Origin: Marinilabiliaceae bacterium
GTDB taxonomy: Bacteria > Bacteroidota > Bacteroidia > Bacteroidales > Marinilabiliaceae
Direction: 5' to 3'
Assembly (NCBI GenBank): GCA_021443545.1
Contig: JABUTU010000001.1
Location: 1-58,381, forward strand
DNA: 58,381 bases
Below are positions 52,357 to 58,381 of this stretch, piece by piece. Made by a program: the position numbers and the translations under genes. The notes beneath the pieces were generated by a model. That model made no database searches and was not told the origin of the DNA. It was given only the letters and a program-made list of their open reading frames with translations. The stretch's first letter is position 1, and each line of letters starts with the position of its first letter.

Positions 52357-53811
52357 ATGGATAACAGCATACAACGTGACGCACAGTGGCGTGAAGAGGT
52401 TCGCAGTAGCTTGAAACCAAAGGACCGTATGGCCATTGAGCGCGTTAAGATGGCAGAGGTTGAGCCAAATGTCCGCAACAAATCATACGTAGAGGTCAAC
52501 CAGGGACTAACCGAAGAGCAGGCACTTACAGAATCTAAGCGCTGTCTTGACTGTCCTAACCCTATGTGTGTGACAGGATGTCCTGTTGAGATTAACATTC
52601 CTACCTTTATCAAGAATATTGAACGTGGTGAATACCTTGAAGCTGCACGCGTAATAAAGATGACATCAACGCTACCAGCTGTATGCGGTCGTGTTTGTCC
52701 TCAGGAGAAGCAGTGCGAGAGCAAGTGTATCTACAACAAATCGAATAAGCCTGCTGTTGCTATTGGTTACCTCGAACGCTTTGCCGCTGACTACGAGCGT
52801 AACTCAGGCAAGATGTCGGTTCCAGAGACAGCCCCAAAGAATGGTATCAAAGTCGCTGTTGTTGGTTCTGGTCCTGCTGGTCTGACGTGCGCAGGCGAAA
52901 TGGCCAAATTGGGATATGATGTAACTGTATTCGAAGCTCTCCACGAGATTGGTGGCGTGCTCAAATATGGTATCCCTGAGTTCCGTTTGCCAAATGCTAT
53001 AGTAGATGTAGAGATTGACAACCTTCGCAAGATGGGTGTTAAATTTGAGTCGGACTTCATAGTAGGAAAGACTGCCACAATGGACGACCTCCGAGCTGAT
53101 GGGTTCAAGGGCTTCTTTGTGGCTTCTGGTGCTGGTCTCCCTCGTTTCATGGGAATCCCTGGCGAAAACGCTATTGGCATCATGTCTTCTAATGAGTACT
53201 TGACTCGTGTTAACCTCATGCACGCAGCCGATGAGAACTATGACACTCCAATTATATTTGGAAAGAAGGTAGCTGTCATCGGAGGAGGAAACACAGCCAT
53301 GGACTCAGTCCGTACAGCAAAACGTCTCGGTGCCGACCGTGTCATGCTCATATACCGTCGTTCTGAAGCTGAGATGCCTGCACGTCTTGAAGAGGTCAAG
53401 CATGCTAAGGAGGAAGGTGTTGAGTTCATCATGCTTTCAAACCCTGTTGAATACGTTGCTGATGAAAAGGGATACGTATCACAGATGAAGGTTCAGAAGA
53501 TGGAACTTGGCGAGCCTGATGAACGCGGTCGCCGTAGTCCTGTTCCTATACCTGGCGCAATCGAAACAATTGATGTCGACCTCGTGGTTGTGAGTGTTGG
53601 TGTCTCTCCAAATCCACTGATTCCAAATTCGCATCCTGATCTCAAGACAACCCAGAAGGGAACTCTCGAGGCAACAGAGGAGCTCCAGACAACTGTAGCC
53701 GATGTATTTGCAGGTGGCGACATCGTTCGTGGTGGAGCAACCGTAATACTCGCTATGGGCGATGGTCGCAAAGCAGCAGCAAACCTACACAAGAAACTTC
53801 AAGCCAAATAA
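52357..53811 (+). CDS. GltA/NfnB-like NADPH-dependent oxidoreductase
   Basis: The 484-aa flavoprotein resembles the small subunit of glutamate synthase (GltA/GltD) and NfnB. N-terminal cysteines CLDCPNPMCVTGCP and CGRVCPQEKQCESKC bind two [4Fe-4S] clusters. FAD/NADPH Rossmann motifs follow (VVGSGPAGLTCA near residue 170, VIGGGNTAMDSVRTA near 305), and the C-terminus has VFAGGDIVRGGATVILAMGDG. It lies 45 bases after the NfnA-like gene. The large GltB subunit is absent, which favours an Nfn-type role. A terminator follows. Confidence 0.88.
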   Translation: MDNSIQRDAQWREEVRSSLKPKDRMAIERVKMAEVEPNVRNKSYVEVNQGLTEEQALTESKRCLDCPNPMCVTGCPVEINIPTFIKNIERGEYLEAARVIKMTSTLPAVCGRVCPQEKQCESKCIYNKSNKPAVAIGYLERFAADYERNSGKMSVPETAPKNGIKVAVVGSGPAGLTCAGEMAKLGYDVTVFEALHEIGGVLKYGIPEFRLPNAIVDVEIDNLRKMGVKFESDFIVGKTATMDDLRADGFKGFFVASGAGLPRFMGIPGENAIGIMSSNEYLTRVNLMHAADENYDTPIIFGKKVAVIGGGNTAMDSVRTAKRLGADRVMLIYRRSEAEMPARLEEVKHAKEEGVEFIMLSNPVEYVADEKGYVSQMKVQKMELGEPDERGRRSPVPIPGAIETIDVDLVVVSVGVSPNPLIPNSHPDLKTTQKGTLEATEELQTTVADVFAGGDIVRGGATVILAMGDGRKAAANLHKKLQAK

Positions 53812-53831
53812 TAATCCTAAATCTTTAACTC

Positions 53832-53867
53832 AACAGCATGGCAGATTATTCTGCCATGCTGTTTTTT
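53832..53867 (+). terminator. Terminator after the Nfn-like pair
   Basis: A perfect 14-bp stem (AACAGCATGGCAGA / TCTGCCATGCTGTT) with a TTAT loop and a T-run. Confidence 0.88.
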
Positions 53868-53940
53868 AACTCAACTCACCGATTCGTCTATAAAAAATGG
53901 GCATTCGTAGATAATAAACGTATCTTATTGAAATAAATAT

Positions 53941-53948
53941 TACTTTTG
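53941..53948 (+). promoter_or_regulatory. Promoter -7 element for the DUF362-GH10 gene
   Basis: TACTTTTG matches TAnnTTTG, 61 bases before the TTG start. Confidence 0.5.
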
Positions 53949-54008
53949 CTTGACAAGTAGTCGGACTTTCGACAACTAAAACACTAAAAACCATAACACC
54001 TAATCAAA

Positions 54009-56003
54009 TTGAAAAAAATTATTTTATCAGTGGTAGCTCTCTCACTCTGTGTCGTTTCGTACTCACAGCCATGGAGAATGCCAAAACCGAAACCAACAGT
54101 ATACTACACTAAGGATATCACTCCTGAGTCGTTGGTTCGCATATACGAAGTTCTCAACGCAGAACCTACAGGTCATGTTGCTGTTAAAATCAGCACAGGA
54201 GAGAGTGGCAACAACAATTATTTGAAGCCCGAGCTCATTAAGAACCTTGTAGAGAAAGTCAATGGAACTATTGTAGAGTGTAACACAGCCTACAAAGGTT
54301 CTCGACAAGATGTGAAGGAGCATTGGAAAACTATTCACGAACACGGATTCGATAATGAGTTCGCTGTTGATATCATGGACCAGTATGGAGAGATGCGCAT
54401 TCCTGTTAAGGATAAAAAACACATCAAATATGATGTGGTTGGAGACCATCTTGCCAATTACGACTTCATGATAAACCTTGCTCACTTCAAGGGTCATGCA
54501 ATGGGCGGATTCGGAGGTGTTTTGAAAAACGCTTCGATAGGCATTGCATCAACAAATGGCAAAGCATATATCCATTCTGCAGGCAAGACAGAGGAGCCTG
54601 AAACGGCATGGAAGAATCTACCAGAACAAGATGCTTTCATTGAGAGTATGGCAGCAGCAGCTCAGGCGGTTCACACATATATGGATGGCAAGGTGTTGTA
54701 CATCAACATTATGAACAACATGAGTGTTGACTGCGATTGCGATGCACATCCAGCAGCACCGCAACTCAAAGATATGGGAATCGTTGCAAGCCTCGACCCT
54801 GTAGCAGCAGACCAAGCATGTCTCGACATGGTTTTCAACCACAAGGCATCTGAGGGCGACAACGAAAAACCTCTTATCGAGAGAATAAATCGCCAGCATG
54901 GTACATATATTACTGAATATGCTGAAAAGATAGGACTCGGAAGTCGCGAATACAAACTCGTCGACATTGACGAAGTATTCTCAGGCCTCGCTGACGCATA
55001 TAAGGACTACTTCAACGTAGGTGTTGCGCTTAATAGTCGCAACATCATCGAGCCACGTCAGGTTGCTCTCGTTAAGGCTAACTTCAATAGTATCACTGCT
55101 GAGAACTGCATGAAGCCTATCTCTGTTCATCCAAGACGTGGTGTCTGGAACTGGGATGAAGCTGACCGCCTCGCTAATTTCTGTCGCGAAAACGGCATTA
55201 AGCTCAGAGGACACTGCCTATGCTGGCATAGCCAGTTCTCCGATTGGATGTTCACCCGCGACAATGGTGAACCCGCAACAAAAGAGGAGTTCTACGCCGA
55301 ACTGCGTGACCATATCCATACAGTTGTTAACAGGTACAAGGATATAGTATACGCATGGGACGTTGTCAACGAAGCTATGACAGACGATGAGAATGCTGAA
55401 ATACCATACCGTCAGTCGCGTCATTGGAAATTATGTGGTGACGAATTCATCGCTAAAGCTTTTGAGTTCGCTCACGAGGCCGACCCTAACGCTATACTTA
55501 TGTATAACGACTATAATGCGGCTATTCCTCACAAACGCGACAAAATATACAATATGGTTAAGAAGATGCAAGAGGCTGGCGTTCCAATTAATGGTATCGG
55601 AATGCAAGGTCACTACAACATCTACGAGCCAAGCGAAGAAGATTTTGAAGCAGCAATTGTTAAATATTCAGAACTCGTAAAGCATATCCACATCACAGAA
55701 CTTGATGTTCGTGTGAACAAAGAGATGGGCGGCCAGCTACAATTCAGTCGCGAGGGTGCTAAGGTTGACGATCGCATCAAGAGAATGCAAGAGAGGCAAT
55801 ACTCAATGCTCTTCCGCGTAATGCGCAAACACAAAGATGTCATCGATGTTGTGACATTCTGGAATCTGAGCGACCGTGACTCATGGTTGGGTGAACGTAA
55901 CTACCCTCTCCCAATTGATGTACACTACCTTGCTAAGGACTTGTTCTATGTTCTTCGTGACTGGGACAAACAGCCTGAGAGACCCTTCTTCCCTATGTGG
56001 TAG
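54009..56003 (+). CDS. Secreted DUF362-GH10 xylanase fusion
   Basis: A single 664-aa frame starting at TTG 54009 (no in-frame ATG nearby) encodes a signal peptide (MKKIILSVVALSLCVVSYS). A DUF362 domain follows (about residues 30-320; YDFMINLAHFKGHAMGGFGG is its clearest block), then a complete GH10 endo-xylanase domain (about 330-655). The GH10 acid/base is E455 in DVVNEAM and the nucleophile is E564 in ITELDVR; HCLCWHSQ and TFWNLSDRDSWL are the other expected GH10 segments. DUF362 has no known function in polysaccharide breakdown; GH10 cleaves beta-1,4-xylan. The frame is continuous with no frameshift at the join. The gene stands alone between a terminator and a tandem hairpin region. Confidence 0.9.
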   Translation: MKKIILSVVALSLCVVSYSQPWRMPKPKPTVYYTKDITPESLVRIYEVLNAEPTGHVAVKISTGESGNNNYLKPELIKNLVEKVNGTIVECNTAYKGSRQDVKEHWKTIHEHGFDNEFAVDIMDQYGEMRIPVKDKKHIKYDVVGDHLANYDFMINLAHFKGHAMGGFGGVLKNASIGIASTNGKAYIHSAGKTEEPETAWKNLPEQDAFIESMAAAAQAVHTYMDGKVLYINIMNNMSVDCDCDAHPAAPQLKDMGIVASLDPVAADQACLDMVFNHKASEGDNEKPLIERINRQHGTYITEYAEKIGLGSREYKLVDIDEVFSGLADAYKDYFNVGVALNSRNIIEPRQVALVKANFNSITAENCMKPISVHPRRGVWNWDEADRLANFCRENGIKLRGHCLCWHSQFSDWMFTRDNGEPATKEEFYAELRDHIHTVVNRYKDIVYAWDVVNEAMTDDENAEIPYRQSRHWKLCGDEFIAKAFEFAHEADPNAILMYNDYNAAIPHKRDKIYNMVKKMQEAGVPINGIGMQGHYNIYEPSEEDFEAAIVKYSELVKHIHITELDVRVNKEMGGQLQFSREGAKVDDRIKRMQERQYSMLFRVMRKHKDVIDVVTFWNLSDRDSWLGERNYPLPIDVHYLAKDLFYVLRDWDKQPERPFFPMW

Positions 56004-56045
56004 ATAACGTATAAAGAAAAGTTTGGTTAATAGTATATATGAAAG

Positions 56046-56080
56046 TGATTAGTCAGGTTTTCATGTTACCTGACTAATCA
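56046..56080. repeat. 13-bp inverted repeat without a T-run
   Basis: TGATTAGTCAGGT (56046-56058) and ACCTGACTAATCA (56068-56080) with a nine-base loop. The lack of a following T-run argues against a simple terminator; it may stabilise the xylanase mRNA 3' end. Confidence 0.65.
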
Positions 56081-56087
56081 AAGGTTG

Positions 56088-56127
56088 GACGACTTCAAGG
56101 TGTGAACCCTGGGGTCGTCATTTTTTT
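56088..56127 (+). terminator. Terminator after the DUF362-GH10 gene
   Basis: GACGAC (56088-56093) pairs with GTCGTC (56114-56119), followed by ATTTTTTT. Confidence 0.65.
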
Positions 56128-56165
56128 CAATAATACTATAGAGACAATTGAATGATAAAACCATC

Positions 56166-56196
56166 TTGACATTATGAACACTTTGTAATACCTTTG
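56166..56196 (+). promoter_or_regulatory. Promoter for the final membrane-protein unit
   Basis: TTG at 56166-56168 and TACCTTTG at 56189-56196 with a 20-base spacer. It excludes the TTG at 56194 as a start. Confidence 0.65.
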
Positions 56197-56238
56197 CTAT
56201 ATGCTATAACAAAGCAACTTTACAATCTGCAGAAACGA

Positions 56239-57165
56239 ATGAACAAGATATGGAGATATATCAACATCATAGTAATTGTATGCAGTATTGCATGGCTATG
56301 CTATAAACTATATTCCGATTGGACGCTCATAATTGATGGTCTATTCAGGGCATGTCGAATGCCCCTCATAGCTACTACAACTCTGATATTGACGATTTTG
56401 GGAATACTCACAGATGCTCTGCGTTGGAAAGTGGCTACTGGCGATACTGACAACTGGCATATTAAACAACATGTCATAACTGTCATAACATCTATCACTT
56501 ACAGCAACTTCTCGCTATTTGGTATTGGTGAACACGTTGCTCGAATCAATACAAAAGCCGACAACAAATCAGGCAAAACAATATTAAGCGATAGTCTGCT
56601 AATCAGCACACTAAACACAATTGTCATACCATGCCTTACTATTCCATTCGTTGCATATAACAATCTTCCCATTATTCAGCAAAACACAGTCAAAACTGCT
56701 GTTATTGCCATTATAATATTGGCAGCTATCATCGTTGCAGCGACATTCATCAAATCGAAATGGACCGAAGATTTCCACTTTAAGAATATAATTCCCACTC
56801 TGCTATTGACAATCTTGAAAACCTATCTTTTTTTTCTTCAGTTTTATATCATTCTCAACGGACTGATAACCAGTCTTGCACCAGGCGTCCTATGGAGTAT
56901 CACATGCACATATTATCTGATAATCACACTAATCCCCTTTAGCACAGGAATATCTAACGTTGCCGTACGTACAGGTGTAATCAACATACTATTTACAGAC
57001 ATTGTAGATAGTGCATCAGGCATCTCAGCTGTAATTATCATGTGGTTCTTCAATATAGCTCTGATATCCCTGACCTACATTATATGCAAATCACTCTTCC
57101 TGCACAAAGGAGGAAATCAAGATAATAACTACCTTTGCTTTCGTAAAAAATCTGAAAACAAATGA
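56239..57165 (+). CDS. LPG-synthase-TM-like integral membrane protein
   Basis: Start at 56239 (MNKIWRYINIIVIVCSIAWL), downstream of the promoter. The 308-aa protein has about seven transmembrane helices and resembles the flippase-like lysylphosphatidylglycerol synthase transmembrane family (YbhN-like), with DALRWKVATGD, SLFGIGEHVARI and LIPFSTGISNVA segments. No synthetase domain is attached. The substrate is unknown; lipid translocation is possible. It overlaps the nucleosidase gene by ATGA. Confidence 0.7.
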   Translation: MNKIWRYINIIVIVCSIAWLCYKLYSDWTLIIDGLFRACRMPLIATTTLILTILGILTDALRWKVATGDTDNWHIKQHVITVITSITYSNFSLFGIGEHVARINTKADNKSGKTILSDSLLISTLNTIVIPCLTIPFVAYNNLPIIQQNTVKTAVIAIIILAAIIVAATFIKSKWTEDFHFKNIIPTLLLTILKTYLFFLQFYIILNGLITSLAPGVLWSITCTYYLIITLIPFSTGISNVAVRTGVINILFTDIVDSASGISAVIIMWFFNIALISLTYIICKSLFLHKGGNQDNNYLCFRKKSENK

Positions 57166-57695
57166 AACAAATCCTGATAGTACAAGCACTTGAGGACGAA
57201 CGCATAGAACTGCCTGTCAATGACAATATACGTTTTCATCACATATTCACACATTGTGGTAAAGCAAACGCTGCATATTCTCTGACAGAATGGTTATTGA
57301 CTCACGACAAGCCCGACATTGTAATTAATGTCGGAACAGCAGGCTCATGCACCCTTAACATAGGAGATATTGCTGTTTGTAGTTCCTTCATCGATAGAGA
57401 CCTCATTCCGCTTAAAGAGCTGGGTGTTGACTGTGTCCTCACTTTCGACACTAAAGGAAAGAGCATATGCAGTACAGGCGACACCTTTGTAACCGACAAA
57501 TTCACTGATGCCGATGTGTGCGATATGGAAGCTTTCGCACTGGCACTGACTTGTAAGCGCCAGAATCTACCATTCGTTGCCGTAAAATATGTTACCGATA
57601 TTGTTGGTCAAAACTCTGTCAAAGCATGGGAAGAAAAATTAGCTGACGCTCGCTATAATCTTACGAAATATATAAACTCATTCATATTGGCATAA
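57162..57695 (+). CDS. 5'-methylthioadenosine/nucleosidase-like protein
   Basis: The 177-aa protein resembles PNP/UDP-family nucleosidases: VINVGTAGSCTLNIGDIAVCSSFIDRD (given here as two adjacent blocks from about residue 48), the acidic VCDMEAFALALTC (with the substrate-binding Met-Glu), and FVAVKYVTDIVG. It is shorter than MtnN (about 230 aa), lacking part of the N-terminal region, as in other compact Bacteroidetes nucleosidases. Substrates could be methylthioadenosine, adenosylhomocysteine or other nucleosides. It overlaps the upstream membrane-protein gene. Confidence 0.8.
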   Translation: MKQILIVQALEDERIELPVNDNIRFHHIFTHCGKANAAYSLTEWLLTHDKPDIVINVGTAGSCTLNIGDIAVCSSFIDRDLIPLKELGVDCVLTFDTKGKSICSTGDTFVTDKFTDADVCDMEAFALALTCKRQNLPFVAVKYVTDIVGQNSVKAWEEKLADARYNLTKYINSFILA

Positions 57696-57744
57696 TTTTT
57701 GTTATATAACATTAACAACCACAAAAATAAAATAGTTGCATAGC

Positions 57745-58245
57745 ATGAAAATCATTAATAATCTAACTATATTTTCACTGATTATCATATCTATTGTCAC
57801 ACTACAAAGTTGCGACAATGATGATTTTAAAATGGCATGGGACACGCGCCATCTTGATGGCTCGTGGATTATGACCGAACAGGAATTCTCCTATTATGAT
57901 GAATATGGGAAAGTAACTGACAAAGAAAAACACTCCTATTCATACCATCCGCGACTCAATAAAGAGCAACTCAAATTGGATATATCGCGTGAGTCAAGCG
58001 ACGAATTTTATTTTGAAACATACCATGCCAGTCATTACGATTGGGCTTACGATTCAGAATATTTCGTATATGTCAACTCCGATTTTGATTTATTCCGACT
58101 TAGCAATAAGCCAACACATGGACATGATGAGTATATTGGTCATATCCAATCACTCTCTGCTACACGACTTGTCTTGACCTACGAAGAGTCATCCGATAAC
58201 GACTCTCCAAGTTACAAGGTCAGAACAACCTATAAACGGAATTGA
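57745..58245 (+). CDS. Lipocalin-like lipoprotein
   Basis: ATG 57745 (MKIINNLTIFSLIIISIVTL) gives a lipoprotein signal with lipobox LQSC. The mature domain has LDGSWIMTEQEFSYYDEYG (the GxW-like start of small lipocalin-like folds) and ends in beta-strands with VLTYEES. It resembles the lipocalin-like lipoproteins common in Bacteroidetes; a ligand is not known. An in-frame TTG at 57736 is an alternative start. Confidence 0.65.
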   Translation: MKIINNLTIFSLIIISIVTLQSCDNDDFKMAWDTRHLDGSWIMTEQEFSYYDEYGKVTDKEKHSYSYHPRLNKEQLKLDISRESSDEFYFETYHASHYDWAYDSEYFVYVNSDFDLFRLSNKPTHGHDEYIGHIQSLSATRLVLTYEESSDNDSPSYKVRTTYKRN

Positions 58246-58314
58246 CTTATTTGAGTCACAACGGCAACAGAATTACAAGTCACAGGTAGCTACCTTTCAA
58301 TTGATAAAAAAATA

Positions 58315-58343
58315 TTGTTGATTGAAAAAAAGTATTAATTTTG
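58315..58343 (+). promoter_or_regulatory. Promoter facing out of the window
   Basis: TTG at 58315-58317 and TAATTTTG at 58336-58343 (18-base spacer) suggest a gene starting beyond 58381. The stretch 58246-58381 holds nothing else recognised. Confidence 0.6.
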
Positions 58344-58381
58344 CGCTCCGTAATGATTTGGCAAAAAAATTGCTAAACAAA

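Noticed and set aside
51484-53811. Glutamate synthase complex
   Set aside because: No large GltB subunit is present and the FAD/[2Fe-2S] partner gene is typical of Nfn-type pairs.

Overview
The window looks like a chromosomal segment of a Bacteroidales bacterium, most likely Prevotella-like. It is AT-rich by eye. Its transcription units are preceded by the Bacteroidetes promoter form (TTTG near -33 and TAnnTTTG near -7), and strong Shine-Dalgarno sites are mostly absent. The proteins are of Bacteroidetes type: a 655-aa GyrB, a 592-aa S1, DUF6452/DUF6048/DUF4271 proteins, a PgpH-like HD phosphodiesterase and a CE2 esterase. I found no tRNA, rRNA, CRISPR array or complete insertion sequence.

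Layout. 1-660: two unrecognised minus-strand reading frames, one running off the left edge, with a 22-bp-period repeat and a 13-bp-arm inverted repeat. 715-2967 (-): ftsY-rimO. 3165-15129 (+): closely spaced genes gyrB, CE2 esterase, RsmI-like methyltransferase, alpha-2-macroglobulin, and a BtuFCD-type ABC importer. 15211-21352 (+): TPR protein, lumazine synthase, a giant 2-hydroxyacyl-CoA dehydratase-activase-type protein and a small exported protein. 21409-22305 (-): xerD. 22515-25807 (+): dnaA and rpsA.

25875-29993 is the accessory part. It holds a decayed PD-(D/E)XK gene tail, a tiny ORF with its own terminator, an XRE/ImmA regulator overlapping a small PIN-like gene (probable toxin-antitoxin type pair) with an operator-like palindrome, and a three-gene overlapping cassette (DUF4417, a His-rich MGxxGS protein, a small acidic protein). 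Decayed coding remnants follow, then a strong terminator.

30102-40510 (-): a nine-gene tightly packed run of a small exported Cys-rich protein, agmatine deiminase, N-carbamoylputrescine amidase (together agmatine to putrescine), a secreted nuclease, PepF, RlmB, GDP-fucose synthase, PgpH-like HD protein and a glycosyltransferase. 40610-41878 (-): three small membrane proteins (zinc-ribbon/TM2, zinc-ribbon/CD225, DUF2752). 42095-43024 (-): mdh; 43200-43709 (-): nitroreductase.

43893-47871 (+): HD protein, glucosaminidase/LysM, lipid kinase, MATE transporter, mostly with overlapping starts and stops. 48075-51334 (+): DUF6452, DUF6048, LOG-family protein, DUF4271, HemD. 51484-53811 (+): an NfnAB/GltA-like flavin-iron-sulfur pair. 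54009-56003 (+): an unusual single-chain fusion of DUF362 with a GH10 xylanase. 56239-58245 (+): a membrane protein, a nucleosidase and a lipocalin-like lipoprotein, then a promoter facing out of the window.

The strongest candidates for something undescribed are the 28096-29603 cassette, the DUF362-GH10 fusion, and the near-identical terminator hairpins that close two adjacent transcription units.
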